Assembly: GCA_003222675.1 (NCBI GenBank)
Contig: QHWT01000049.1
Location: forward strand, 41,257-105,256
DNA from: Acidobacteriota bacterium
Lineage (GTDB): Bacteria; Acidobacteriota; Vicinamibacteria; Vicinamibacterales; 2-12-FULL-66-21
Length of the DNA stretch: 64,000 nucleotides
Direction: 5' to 3'
How positions within the stretch are numbered: position 1 is the first letter of the stretch; every line of letters starts with the position of its first letter. A program made the translations under genes and the position numbers. The notes beneath the pieces were generated by a model. It worked only from the letters and a program-made list of their open reading frames with translations. It was not told the DNA's origin and ran no database searches. This document shows positions 37,118 through 50,049 of the stretch, one piece after another.

Positions 37118-37879
37118 TTACTGCGCGACAGGCAGGATGCACAGCTCGTACTTATTTTTGCCGACGTGCTGCAGGTACGCGATCTTCGTCGCGTCGGGAG
37201 ACCAGGCTGGCAGCAGGACGGCCTTCGTGCCGGCCACTTCGCGCTTGTTGCCCTGCTGGTCCATGATCGCGAGACGTCCTTGTTCATCGCCGTAAGCGAT
37301 CATCCCGCCGCGCGGCGCCCAGCCGAACGTGTAGCCGGGCAGGAACTGCTGGTTGATGAACTGGCCGACGATCTCGTTCTTGAGGCGCAGTGTGATCACC
37401 CGCTGCTTCTGCATCTGCTGCGCGCGCATCATCGCTTCATCCACCGTGGTACCGCTATTTGGGTCCACGGCGCCGCCCCGCGCGAGCGCGCCACCCATCG
37501 GTGAGGCCGTAGCGGTCGCCATCTTCTGCTCCTCGGTGATGTCGATCTCGAACGAGCCCACGCCAGGGGCCGACTTGTGCGCTTTCCATCCCCAATATTC
37601 GGAGACCCAATCGGGCGCGACTTTCACCGCCTCGGGCTTGCCGTCTGCCGCGGACATCATGTAGTAGCGGGGGGACTTGATCATGCCGAGGCTGTCGCGC
37701 TCGGAGGTCTGGAGAAACAGCGATGTGCCGTCGGGCGACCACGCGAGCTCGGTCGGTTCACCCTTCAACTTGCCCGTGTCTATCTGCCCGACGGAGGCCG
37801 GCGCCGCCAGCTGCAGCGCCTTGGCATCATGATCCATCACGAGTGGGACGAGAGACAACGCGAGCAGCGCAATCAACAT
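37118..37879 (-). CDS. WD40/TolB-like beta-propeller protein
   Basis: LAWSPDGTSLFLQTSERDSLG, FGWAPRGGMIAYGDEQGRLAIMDQQGNKREVAGTKAVLLPAWSPDATKIAYLQ. Confidence 0.7.
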   Translation of the reverse strand: MLIALLALSLVPLVMDHDAKALQLAAPASVGQIDTGKLKGEPTELAWSPDGTSLFLQTSERDSLGMIKSPRYYMMSAADGKPEAVKVAPDWVSEYWGWKAHKSAPGVGSFEIDITEEQKMATATASPMGGALARGGAVDPNSGTTVDEAMMRAQQMQKQRVITLRLKNEIVGQFINQQFLPGYTFGWAPRGGMIAYGDEQGRLAIMDQQGNKREVAGTKAVLLPAWSPDATKIAYLQHVGKNKYELCILPVAQ

Positions 37880-38031
37880 GGGCCCTCCGGGATGCGAAAC
37901 GTACACCAGTTAAGTTCTTTGCGCGCTCTGCGCGCTCCGCGTGGTTACGTCGGTGGCACGCCACCGCAGTCACGTACGATTTCATGCGGAGGCCGCGGAG
38001 GACGCAGACAATATCTTGTCGACGTACTCGA

Positions 38032-40524
38032 TTACCGCCTGCTACTGATTTCCGCCAGCTTGGCCTGCAATTCCACTGAGTCGGGCAACGCCGCCAGTCC
38101 CGCGCGTAGTGCCTGGGCCGCAAGCGCGGGCTCCGAGATGCGCAGATATCCGTCGGCAAGGGCCAGGTGCGCGGGCACGAGCTTCGGATCGATGACTGCG
38201 GCCGCTCGCCAGGCGCCGATCGCCTGGCGATGATCGCCGGCGCCTTCGTAGGCCCAGCCCAGAACGAAGGCGATTGCGGCGCTGGACTGGTCCATCCTGA
38301 GCGCCTCGCTCAGCTCTGTGGCGGAAGCGGCGTATTCGCGCCGCGCGAACAAATCGAGTCCCTTCAGCGCACGCGCCGCGGCCGGGCTGTTCGATTCATG
38401 TAGCGCCATGCGCGCACGCGTGACGTAATCACCGTCGAGCACATCGGCCGGACGGAACACGGCCGTCGCGGGCAAGGGAACGTGCGGAGCGGCGCCGGCA
38501 CGCACGTCCACTTCGCGCGTGAGGTCAGCAATCGGCTCGGTCCCCGCGGTCACGCGCACCCGGGCAAGATACGATCCGGGCGCGATATCTTTCAGCGGCA
38601 AGGCGAACGATGCGCGCCGCATCACGCCACCGCCAGCGGGCTGCGAATCGGTGAGCGCTGCATCCGTCTTCGCCGCCGGTTCGTTGCTGCCCGCGGGCAC
38701 GAGGGTCGCGGTCACCGTGAGCGCGCGCAGTTGGTCCGGCGCACGTCCGTAGGTTTCGACCATGCCCGACAACCCGTCTTCCGCGAAGGCGGTGGCGCGC
38801 ACGGGCAGTGCGCCGGTCGCCGATCCAAGCACGAGATCGCTGACGGTCATCTCGGGTCCCGAGAAGGCGCGCACGTCGATCTTGCGATCGGCGCTCCCGA
38901 CGAGCCCTCCCGGCTCGCGGACCACGGTACGCATGATGTAGGAGCCGGGCTGGAGCTCGAACTGCACGTGATAGGCACCGACGCCGGTCGACGAATGATC
39001 GCTCGGCGCCTTCGGAAGGGGCATGGTATCGGTGCCGCTCGCCGCGACGCGGCCGTCCTGGACGTCGCGGACGACGAACACGACGTCCGCCGTCAGGTTG
39101 CGCTCATCTCTGACGGGAAGGTCCGCTTCGAGCGAGAGCACGACGCGCGCACGTCCCGTCGTCTCGGATCGAAGCGCATACGTCGTGTACTCGACGCGCA
39201 GCGCCTGCTGAACAAATGGCGCCGACAGGGCCGAATCAATCGCGCGCCGGCGATCGAGTGGCGCGGAAGACGGCGCGGCGTAACCAGTCCGCGCGCTCAC
39301 CTTCGCGCCTGGACGCGTAACGCGGACGGACACGCGCCGATACTGGCCGCGGCTGGCGAGCGCCGCGTCACTGGGTGTGAAGCCGACGAGATAGTAGTCC
39401 TGCGACTGATCGGCGATCCGGTCGAGCGCCGCATCGAGGTGCGACGCGGCGTCGGTCACGAGGACGCCGTCCGTTTCCGCCGCAAGGCTGCCGAGCGGCT
39501 CGACCCGCGCCTGGATCTCGGACGCCTGCGTCGTCGTCGCCGGCTGCATCTCCTGCAGATCGTTTCCGCGGCGGTTCAGATCGAATGCGTAGAAGACGGC
39601 GTAGCTCTGCGCCGCAGCTGCGGCGACCTGCTCGAGCTCGCGCGTGAGGTTCTGCTGGTGGAAGCCCTCAGAGAAAAACACCACCGTCTTTCTGCCCTCG
39701 ATGGCGCGGTACTGCTCGATCAAGTCCGCGACGCGCTGCAGCGACTGCCGCGTGTCGCTGTCGGCGGTCGCGACGAAGGTCCGGGCGTTCTCGATCACGA
39801 GACGGCGCGTCACCGCGGCGTCTTCGTTCGCGCGCGTCTGCGCTCGGGCGGAGAGCGCGGCGATGTCAGAGTTCGCGTCGCTCGAGATGCGCTCGAGCAC
39901 GTCGACGGTCACGCGATCGTTGCCGTTCGCGATCTCGTACGCCTCCTGCTGCGACAAGCGCCCCAGTGGCGTCGTCATATTGCGCTCGAGCGCGCCGCGC
40001 ACCTTCTGCAGTTCGGCGACGGCGCGTGTCCGGTCCGCGGTGAATCCAAGCTGGGGGCCGGGACCAGGCAATCCGAACACCGCGACGCGATCCGAGGGAC
40101 GGACGCGTTTGGCGATGAAGGCTTCCGCCGCGCGCCGCGCGATCTGCTCGTTGCCCGGTGTGATGTGATGCTGATCGAAGACGAGGATGTAGAGGTGCCC
40201 GCGCGGCATCCCCTGGTTGCTCGAGACCTCCGCCGACACGGCGCGCAGCGCCGCCTCGCGGTAGACGCCTGCGGGTTCCTGCACGTGCTGGAACAGCAGC
40301 ACGGGAAGCGGCCGCCCGTCCTCGACGATCTGGATCTCGTCCGGCTTCAGATCCGTGATGGCCTTTCCGGACCCGTCGGTCACGCGGACGTCGAAGCGCA
40401 CGACGTCCACGCCCGACCGGAACACCCCCTGCGAACGCTTCTGTGCGTGCGCCGACACGCCGGCCACGACAGCAATCAGGAGTAGTGCCGTGAACGTGAA
40501 CCGCCGCCGGTCAATATTCAGCAT
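38032..40524 (-). CDS. VWFA-related (acidobacterial-type) domain protein with TPR
   Basis: VVRFDVRVTDGSGKAITDLKPDEIQIVEDGRPLPVLLFQHV, KTVVFFSEGFHQQNLTRELEQVAAAAAQSYAVFYAFDLNRRG. Confidence 0.88.
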   Translation of the reverse strand: MLNIDRRRFTFTALLLIAVVAGVSAHAQKRSQGVFRSGVDVVRFDVRVTDGSGKAITDLKPDEIQIVEDGRPLPVLLFQHVQEPAGVYREAALRAVSAEVSSNQGMPRGHLYILVFDQHHITPGNEQIARRAAEAFIAKRVRPSDRVAVFGLPGPGPQLGFTADRTRAVAELQKVRGALERNMTTPLGRLSQQEAYEIANGNDRVTVDVLERISSDANSDIAALSARAQTRANEDAAVTRRLVIENARTFVATADSDTRQSLQRVADLIEQYRAIEGRKTVVFFSEGFHQQNLTRELEQVAAAAAQSYAVFYAFDLNRRGNDLQEMQPATTTQASEIQARVEPLGSLAAETDGVLVTDAASHLDAALDRIADQSQDYYLVGFTPSDAALASRGQYRRVSVRVTRPGAKVSARTGYAAPSSAPLDRRRAIDSALSAPFVQQALRVEYTTYALRSETTGRARVVLSLEADLPVRDERNLTADVVFVVRDVQDGRVAASGTDTMPLPKAPSDHSSTGVGAYHVQFELQPGSYIMRTVVREPGGLVGSADRKIDVRAFSGPEMTVSDLVLGSATGALPVRATAFAEDGLSGMVETYGRAPDQLRALTVTATLVPAGSNEPAAKTDAALTDSQPAGGGVMRRASFALPLKDIAPGSYLARVRVTAGTEPIADLTREVDVRAGAAPHVPLPATAVFRPADVLDGDYVTRARMALHESNSPAAARALKGLDLFARREYAASATELSEALRMDQSSAAIAFVLGWAYEGAGDHRQAIGAWRAAAVIDPKLVPAHLALADGYLRISEPALAAQALRAGLAALPDSVELQAKLAEISSRR

Positions 40525-40566
40525 TCAGCTTCTTCCGCCTGAAGGCGGAAGCCACATGGAGTCCAG

Positions 40567-40662
40567 AGACCGCCCCCCGCACCCCGCACCCCGACGCAGC
40601 CCGCACCCCGCACCCCGCACCCCGCGCCCCGCACCCCGACGCACCCCGCACCCCGCACCCCG
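40567..40662. repeat. Heptamer array CCCCGCA
   Basis: ccccgcaccccgcaccccgacgcagcccgcaccccgcaccccgca; occupies the space between two stop/start-flanked genes. Confidence 0.88.
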
Positions 40663-40666
40663 TCCA

Positions 40667-42859
40667 TTATGACCCCGAGCCCTTGCGAACCGCAGCCGCC
40701 TTCTCCGGCTCGCCGAACATCGTCCACAGCTGCACGGCGAGTCTTCGGCCCTCGGTCGTCGGCGATATCCGCAGCAGCTCATCGATCGCGCGCTCGGATT
40801 CCGCATCCCGCCCCATCGCGCGGTACAACATCGCCAGGCCGGCGCGCGCGCGGGTGTTGTGCGGGAACACCTTGATCTCGTCGAGCAGGTAAGGTTCCGC
40901 TTCCGCGTACCGTTCGAGGCGCGCGAGCGAATCCCCTATGTAGTAGTTGAGGTCGTTCATCTGCAGCGTGCGCCCCTGCAACTGCTGGCGCGCGCGCATC
41001 AGCGGACCGAGCGCCTCGGCATAACGCCCCTCGTTGTAGGCGAGGAGTCCTTCGACGTAGAGCGGCATCGGCAGGGTCGGGTCCGCCTCCTGCGCCAGCT
41101 TCGCTTCGCCGAGCGCGGTTGGACGATCGTGTCGCGCGAGCGCCACCTTCGCGAGCAGCTCGTGCGCGGCCGCGGGCGTCACGCTCAAGGCGAGCTCCGC
41201 GTGCTTGCGCGCTTCCTCAATTCTGCCCATGCGGAGAAGACCGGACGCGGCGCCAATCAGGCTCCCCGCGTCCTTCGGATTGCGCTTGATGACTTCCTGA
41301 TACGCGTGCACCGCGTCTTCCGTCAGTCCCTGCCGCACGAGCACCTGCGCGAGCTGGAGCCACACGTCGCTCATCTCGGGATCGTCGGCGAGCAGTTCGC
41401 GATAGAGGACCGTCGCTTCCGCGTACTTCAAACCACCTGCGAGATCCGACGCGCGGCGGTACTTCTCGAGCACGTGGACCTTGTCCTTCGGATCGGGCAG
41501 ACGATCGCCCGGGAGCGACAAGGATTCGGCGCTGCCGCTGCCGACGTAGCCAAGCGCCGCCAGCCGCTGGCGATCCTCATCCGAGACGGCGGACGGCGCG
41601 GCGATCGACGTGCTCGAGATCAGCGATTCGATTGCCGTGCGCATCGCCTGCTTCACCTGCGGCCGCTCCGCGGCGATCGACGTGGTCTCTCTCGGATCGC
41701 GCGCCAGATCGTAGAGCTCGTCGCGCGGCGCTCTGATCAGCCGGTAGCGCGAGTCGGTCAGCGCATACAGCTCGCTCCAGCCGAAGTGATAGCGCGAATA
41801 CAGCGCTTCCGAGTAGATGCCCGTGTCCGGCAGCGTGCCCGTGCCTTCGAGCAGCGGCCGGAGCGATCGTCCGTGCAGTGCGGCGCGCGGCGGCATGCCG
41901 ACGAGGTCGAGGATCGTCGGCACCACGTCGATGTGCTGCACCGGCGTCGCCACGCGGCGCCCGGAATGACGGCCCGGCAGCTTGACCATCAACGGCACGT
42001 GCGTCGTCTCGCGGTAGAGAAACATGCCGTGCTCCTGCTCGCCGTGATCGCCGAGCCCCTCGCCGTGGTCCGCGAGCAGCACGATGGTCGATCGATCGTA
42101 GAGCTTCGCCGTGCGAAGGCGATCGAACAGGCGGCCGACGAGCTCGTCGGCATACGCGATCTCGCCGTCGTACGGATCGTATTGCGCGAAACGCTCGGGC
42201 GGCGCATACGGCTTGTGCGGCTCGTAGAAATGCAGAAAGAGAAAAAACGGTTTCGAACCCTGACCGTCGAGCCATTTCTCGGCCGCGGCGAGCGTCTGCG
42301 ATCCATCGCGCTGCACCTGTCCGATCGATAGTTCAGGGGAGGCAGCCGGGAGATCGCTGTCGAACGTGTCGAAGCCCTGGTTGATGCCGGTGGCACTGCG
42401 CAGCACGTACGCCGAGACGAAGCCGCCGGTCGGCCACCCACGCTCGTGCAGCGCGCGCTGCACGAACCACTGGCCCGGCTTGACCGTGAAGCCGATGTTG
42501 TCGCGGACGCCGTGATCGAACGGAAGCTGGCCCGAGAGGATGCTCGTGTGCGCCGGCAGCGTCTGCGGCGAATGCGAGTAGGCCTGCTCGAAAAGTGTCG
42601 CGGCCGCGGCAAGCGCGTCGATGTTCGGAGTCCGCACGCGCGTGTAGCCGTACGCGGGCAGATGGTCCGCTCGCAGCGTGTCGATTGAAATAAGAATGAT
42701 TGGGCCGTCCGCAGGCGCAGGTGCCACTGCCCATCGAGCTCGAAACACGGCCCACGCGCCGATCACGAAGATCACAAAAACCACGAAAATCACGAACAGG
42801 CTTTGTGGTCTGTCTAATTTCGTGACTCTGGTGAGTGCGCCGTTCTTCGCGGTTTTCAC
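40667..42859 (-). CDS. Alkaline-phosphatase-superfamily (sulfatase-like) protein with TPR
   Basis: IILISIDTLRADHLPAYGYTRVRTPNIDALAAAATLFEQAYSHSPQTLPAHTSILSGQLPFDHGVRDN; C-terminal TPRs. Confidence 0.87.
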   Translation of the reverse strand: MKTAKNGALTRVTKLDRPQSLFVIFVVFVIFVIGAWAVFRARWAVAPAPADGPIILISIDTLRADHLPAYGYTRVRTPNIDALAAAATLFEQAYSHSPQTLPAHTSILSGQLPFDHGVRDNIGFTVKPGQWFVQRALHERGWPTGGFVSAYVLRSATGINQGFDTFDSDLPAASPELSIGQVQRDGSQTLAAAEKWLDGQGSKPFFLFLHFYEPHKPYAPPERFAQYDPYDGEIAYADELVGRLFDRLRTAKLYDRSTIVLLADHGEGLGDHGEQEHGMFLYRETTHVPLMVKLPGRHSGRRVATPVQHIDVVPTILDLVGMPPRAALHGRSLRPLLEGTGTLPDTGIYSEALYSRYHFGWSELYALTDSRYRLIRAPRDELYDLARDPRETTSIAAERPQVKQAMRTAIESLISSTSIAAPSAVSDEDRQRLAALGYVGSGSAESLSLPGDRLPDPKDKVHVLEKYRRASDLAGGLKYAEATVLYRELLADDPEMSDVWLQLAQVLVRQGLTEDAVHAYQEVIKRNPKDAGSLIGAASGLLRMGRIEEARKHAELALSVTPAAAHELLAKVALARHDRPTALGEAKLAQEADPTLPMPLYVEGLLAYNEGRYAEALGPLMRARQQLQGRTLQMNDLNYYIGDSLARLERYAEAEPYLLDEIKVFPHNTRARAGLAMLYRAMGRDAESERAIDELLRISPTTEGRRLAVQLWTMFGEPEKAAAVRKGSGS

Positions 42860-44955
42860 TGGCCCAGGATCCTTTTCACCCGCGCGATGTCCGGCGCGTA
42901 CTGGGCGGCCGGCGCCTCGCGTGCGAACCGTTCCAGGTAAGGCCGTGCGTCCTCGCGGCGGCCTGCGCTCTCCAGCTCGGTGGCGAGGTTATAGAGCGCG
43001 TCGTAGTCCTGCGGCGCAAGCTCCACGGCGCGTTTCCAGTGCTCGAACGCGGCGTCGCGTCGGTTCGTCTTCATCGCGATGACGCCGAGGCCGTTCTGGG
43101 CGCGTGCCGATTTGGGATCGAGCGATGCCGCCTGTTGGAGCACACGTTCGGCCGCGCCCAGATCGCCCCGCTGCAGTTCGAGCGTCCCGATGTTCTCGAG
43201 GGCCTGAACGTTCTCCGGATTCTCGCGCAGCGCGCGGCCAAAGGTCGCGGACGACTTGTCCGTGTTCCCCGCGCGCGCGTACGCGATGCCGAGCGCGTTC
43301 AGCGCGTCAGGATCGGCAGGCGCCTCGCTCACCAGCGGCTGCAGCAGGGCAATCGCATCCGACGGCCGTCCCGCCTCCGCCAGGTACGACCCGAGCTGCG
43401 TCGTCATGCCCGGTTCGATCGCGTCGGCCTGGAACGCACGCTCGAGCGTGCGAATTGCTCCCTGCGCGTCCCCGCTCTGCCACTGCAGCAACGCCATGTT
43501 GCGATAGCCGATGGCCATGGACGGCCGTCGCTGGATGATGCGCTCGTAGATGCCGAGCGCCTCCGCATGCCGGCCGTGTTGCCAGGCCTCGATACCCTGC
43601 TGGATCCACTGATCGAGCTCGATCAGGTTCTTGGGGTCGTCCTGCTCGGTGTACCGCGCCTTGCGCGGCGCGCTGCCGGACGTGTAGCCAAGCGACTGCA
43701 GCGTCGCGGCCACCTCGGGGGATTCCGCGAAGCGTTCGCCCGGCGGCGCCGCATGAAACTCCCGAAGGCGCGCATCGAGCGCGCGGCGGCGATCGGCCCG
43801 GCGCTCAATGAGGTTCGACTGTTCACGCGCATCGGCGGCGAGGTCGTAGAGCTCCGGTTGCGGCAGATCGATGAGCTTCTCGCGTCCGCCGATGACCCCC
43901 TGCAGCGGCGCCCACCCGCGATTCAGCATCGCTGACATCGCTTCGAAGTACGACGACACGTCGCTCGCGGCGGGCTGCGGACGATCGGGCAGGAGCGATC
44001 GGCCCTGAAGACCAGCCGGCGCCGGCACGTCGACCGCGTCGAGCAGTGTCGGCAGCACGTCGATGTGGCGCGCGGGCACGTGCGACACCGTGCCGCGCGG
44101 CCTGCGATCCGACAGCTGCGCGAGGATCAGCGGCACGCGCAGCGTCGATTCGTAGGCGAACAACCCGTGCGTCAGCTCACCGTGATCGCCGAGCCCCTCG
44201 CCGTGATCGGACGTGACCAGGACGAGCGTCGGACGCGAGGCGGCGCGGACGGTGTCGAGCAATGGGCGGAGCGCCTGGTCCACGTACGCCACCTCCCCGA
44301 GGTAAGGCTTCCGGGCGTACTCGCGGTCGAACGGCGGCGGCGGCGTGTAAGGCGCATGCGGATCGAAAAGGTGCACCCAGGCGAACCAGCGTCCCTGCTG
44401 CGTACGAATCCATTCGAGCGCCGGCGCGATGACCTCGCCGGCAGGGCGTTCGGCCAGCGAGAAGTCCGAGCTGTTCCCGGTCCGCCCGAACCGATCGTCG
44501 TAGACATCGAAGCCCTCGCCGAGGCCGAATCGCTTTGCAACGGGCACGCCGCCGACGAACGCGCCGGTCGCGAACCCGTGCTGTTTCAGGATCGTCGCGA
44601 CGGTCGGCGTTCCCGCTTTCAGGCGATAGCCGCTGTGGTCGCGGACGCCGTGTTGATACGGATACAGACCGGTGAGGATGGTGGTGTGCGACGGCCGCGT
44701 CAGCACTGCGTGCGCGTGCGCGAAGTCGAACCGGAGTCCTCCGGCGGCGAGCTCGTCGAGGTTCGGCGTGAGCGCCTGGCCGCCGTACGAGCCGAGCGCG
44801 TCCGCGCGGAGCGTGTCGATCGTGATGAGGAGGATGTTCTGATCCGCGCGATGCTCGAACGAGACGGAGCGGCCGGCATAGTAAACCCACCCAAGCCCGG
44901 CGAGCGCGACCAGTGTCGCGCCGGCTGCAATCGCCCGTTTACTTTTTGTTCTCAC
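42856..44955 (-). CDS. Alkaline-phosphatase-superfamily (sulfatase-like) protein with TPR
   Basis: ILLITIDTLRADALGSYGGQALTPNLDELAAGGLRFDFAHAHAVLTRPSHTTILTGLYPYQHGVRDH; C-terminal TPRs; GTG start inferred. Confidence 0.87.
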   Translation of the reverse strand: MRTKSKRAIAAGATLVALAGLGWVYYAGRSVSFEHRADQNILLITIDTLRADALGSYGGQALTPNLDELAAGGLRFDFAHAHAVLTRPSHTTILTGLYPYQHGVRDHSGYRLKAGTPTVATILKQHGFATGAFVGGVPVAKRFGLGEGFDVYDDRFGRTGNSSDFSLAERPAGEVIAPALEWIRTQQGRWFAWVHLFDPHAPYTPPPPFDREYARKPYLGEVAYVDQALRPLLDTVRAASRPTLVLVTSDHGEGLGDHGELTHGLFAYESTLRVPLILAQLSDRRPRGTVSHVPARHIDVLPTLLDAVDVPAPAGLQGRSLLPDRPQPAASDVSSYFEAMSAMLNRGWAPLQGVIGGREKLIDLPQPELYDLAADAREQSNLIERRADRRRALDARLREFHAAPPGERFAESPEVAATLQSLGYTSGSAPRKARYTEQDDPKNLIELDQWIQQGIEAWQHGRHAEALGIYERIIQRRPSMAIGYRNMALLQWQSGDAQGAIRTLERAFQADAIEPGMTTQLGSYLAEAGRPSDAIALLQPLVSEAPADPDALNALGIAYARAGNTDKSSATFGRALRENPENVQALENIGTLELQRGDLGAAERVLQQAASLDPKSARAQNGLGVIAMKTNRRDAAFEHWKRAVELAPQDYDALYNLATELESAGRREDARPYLERFAREAPAAQYAPDIARVKRILGQ

Positions 44956-45853
44956 GCGTCGCCTGCCGCAGCCCTGTGCGCTTACCTTGTGGCAAGACAC
45001 GAGCGGTCTGCTGCGGCTCTTTGCCCTTACCTTGCGGCGCGAGCCGCTCGAGCGCCGCGCGAGCCTTCGCGTTGGTAGGCTCGCTCTTCAGCACGAGTTG
45101 GTATTCGGCTGTCGCCGCGGCGACATCCTGTTTGCGCTCGTGCAGCACGCCAAGCTGCAAGTGCACCATCGTCAGGGCCGGAAGTCTCGTCGCGATCTCG
45201 CGGTAGATCGCGATTGCCTCGTCGATCTTCCCCGCGCGCTCGTGGGCGGCCGCATCATCGAGCCGCTGATGCAGGGCCGCGACGTCCACGTTCGCGAGCG
45301 GGCCGCTCGGCGGCAGTTCAGAGATCGCGCGCAGCACCACGTCGAGCGACGGATTGGACCCGAGAAGGCGGACGATCAACTTCGTTGTCGACGACTCGTA
45401 TCCGGGGACGTCGACCGTGAACGTCCACTCGCCCTTGCCGAGTGCGAGGAATGAGAAGCGCCCCTTCGCATCGCTGGTCGCGGTGCGGGTCGAAGGCGCC
45501 GCAGCAGGATTGTTGCCGGTGATCGTCGCGCCTTTCAGCGGCTGGCCGTCCTGGTTGCGCACCGACCCCGCGACCCGCGCTTGTGCCAGCGCGCTCGTTG
45601 CAAAGAGCAGCAGGGTTGCGACAAGACAGAGCAAACCGAGATCACGAAGACGTACGATCTCACGCCGAGCGCGCGGAGGCGCAGAGAACACCTCGGGTGG
45701 ACCAACGCGGATTGATGCGGATTGAGGATGCCGCGGATTGACACGGATTAACGGCGATCCCGCAGCAGCGTCCCGCGTGCCGGCCGAAGGCCGGCACCGG
45801 CGGACGCGCATAGGGCGTGCTCCGCGCCTCGGCGCCTCTGCGTGAAATCGCAT
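44939..45853 (-). CDS. Carboxypeptidase-regulatory-like domain/TPR protein (start uncertain)
   Basis: LLLFATSALAQARVAGSVRNQDGQPLKGATITGNNPAAAPSTRTATSDAKGRFSFLALGKGEWTF; TPR near C-terminus. Confidence 0.7.
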   Translation of the reverse strand: MRFHAEAPRRGARPMRVRRCRPSAGTRDAAAGSPLIRVNPRHPQSASIRVGPPEVFSAPPRARREIVRLRDLGLLCLVATLLLFATSALAQARVAGSVRNQDGQPLKGATITGNNPAAAPSTRTATSDAKGRFSFLALGKGEWTFTVDVPGYESSTTKLIVRLLGSNPSLDVVLRAISELPPSGPLANVDVAALHQRLDDAAAHERAGKIDEAIAIYREIATRLPALTMVHLQLGVLHERKQDVAAATAEYQLVLKSEPTNAKARAALERLAPQGKGKEPQQTARVLPQGKRTGLRQATRENKK

Positions 45854-45922
45854 TTTCTGATCCCCGTGAATCCGCGCAATCCGCGGCCGCCCGTATTTCT
45901 TGAAAAGTATAATTCAGCCCTG

Positions 45923-48328
<2,406 letters not shown>

Positions 48329-48381
48329 CTGGAAGCCGCCAGCTACCAGCCGCCAGCTGATAGCTGGAAGCTGGCAGCTGA
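48329..48381. repeat. Heptamer array AGCTGGN filling the spacer between two convergent stop codons
   Basis: ctggaagccgccagctaccagccgccagctgatagctggaagctggcagctg. Confidence 0.85.
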
Positions 48382-49531
48382 CTACCGTCCCCGCTTCTTG
48401 TTTGCATACATCCGCTCGTCCGCTGCCTCAATCAGCGGCAGCACGTCGGCAACGTCGGGCGGGACCTCCACCGCGCCGACGCTGAGGGCGACGCCCGCCG
48501 GAAGCTCCTCGAGTTCAGGGGATGCGGCGAACGCGGCCTGGAGCGCCGTGGCACGCTGCAACGCCTCTGCCTCCGTGCACGTGATCAGCACGAGAAACTC
48601 GTCGCCTCCCCACCGGAACACGTAGTCCGCTTCGCGAATGTGGCGGAGCAGGAAGCCGGCGACGTCGCGCAGCACGCGGTCGCCGGTTTCGTGCCCCAGC
48701 GTGTCGTTGATCGTCTTGAACCGATCGATGTCGATGAACACGATCGACAGCGGCGAGCGGTAGCGGCTGTGGCGCTGCAGCTCGCGGCCGATGATCTCGT
48801 CGAAGAAGCGGCGGTTGCGGCAGCCGGTGAGCGGATCCGTGATCACGAGCTCGCGGAGATCGCTTTGCGCGGTTTCGAGCCGACGGTTCGTCCGCTGCAG
48901 CTCGTCGGTCATGTCCTCGAACGTCATGAGCTGCATCCCGAGCGCGGTAACCAGGAACACGACCGACATGCTGAAGAAGGTCGGGCGCATGCCCGCCGCG
49001 TCTGGTGCACTGAGTGCCGCGGCCATCCAGAGATTCATGCCCGCGAGCACGAACAGCATGATGCCGACAATCAGCGCGCCGAGCAGACGCACGTCGCGCA
49101 CGAGCAGCAGGTAGGCGACGCCGGCAGCCGCCAGCGCGCCTCCAATCAGCACGTGCCCCGGCGCAAAGACGGACCAGACCTTGAGCGCCGCCGGCGCCAG
49201 GCTGAACCAGATCGCGACCGGCAGCAGCAACCGGCCGATGACGGTAGGCGTCCGCGGCGACGACGAACGACAGAGAGCCGATGAGCGTCAGGAACTGCGA
49301 GATGCCGAACGCCATCCGTCCGAGCGGCGTGTCGCTGTACAAGCGGACCGTCAGGAACATGGACGAAGCGAGCAGGATCCAGGCGGCGATCCAATAAAGG
49401 ATGAAGGGCCGGCGCCGGTAGAAGTAAAGAAGCAGGAGCAGCGCCGCGACCACGAGTGCCGTCGTGCCCGAAAGCAGGCGCGGGTTCACGAGCGCCGCAT
49501 CGGGCGCGGATGTCGAAGCGGGAAATTGCAC
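48382..49531 (-). CDS. GGDEF diguanylate cyclase with N-terminal membrane region, apparently frameshifted near 49240
   Basis: LVITDPLTGCRNRRFFDEIIGRELQRHSRYRSPLSIVFIDIDRFKTINDTLGHETGDRVLR...RWGGDEF in one frame; membrane N-terminus MQFPASTSAPDAALVNPRLLSGTTALVVAALLLLLYFY in another. Confidence 0.82.
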
Positions 49532-49545
49532 GTGATCTCATTGTA

Positions 49546-49616
49546 GGCCGGGTCTTTAGACCCGGCGCGCCGGCCGGAACCTGAAGGTCGTAGCCGGGTC
49601 TAAAGACCCGGCCTAC
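49546..49616. repeat. REP-like double hairpin, GGGTCTTTAGACCC / GGGTCTAAAGACCC family
   Basis: gtaggccgggtctttagacccggc ... gtagccgggtctaaagacccggcctac. Confidence 0.92.
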
Positions 49617-50049
49617 ATCTGATAGAGCATCAATGGTGCTCGGAGGTTTTTGGGTGTGTATTTGCGCATTCCGTCCACCAAGGGAGCACCAAGGTAACGA
49701 GCAGGATCGACTTCGACGCGTTACGCGCTCAGCGACCGCCAGCGCGCAGCCGCTGAACCGCAGACAACAAAATCGCGGATCGCGGTCAGCCTTCGCCAGT
49801 ACGGCGCGGATTCCGAGTCATTACCCGACCCCGGCTGCGACCACGGTAGTACACGCGAGCTAACGAGCATCGTTTTTCATGATGCCGGCTTGGCGCGAGA
49901 TCGCGATCGTTCGCGGGTCCCATCCGGTAGCGGTACCCGCGCTCTGGTTTGTGGCCCGCCACGCGTCGCGGGTCCCATCAGTACCAGACTCCACACTTCA
50001 ACAGGTTCCATCAGCGCGCGACGTTTACGATCGTGCGTCAGGTCCAATC

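Noticed and set aside
1304-42331. Long ORFs antisense to clear genes (e.g. 822..2921 -, 1925..3844 +, 4073..5350 +, 8666..9820 -, 13395..14660 +, 38482..40485 +, 40859..42331 +)
   Set aside because: High-GC shadow ORFs with Arg/Ala/His-rich composition and no family resemblance, opposite strongly supported genes or in another frame of them.
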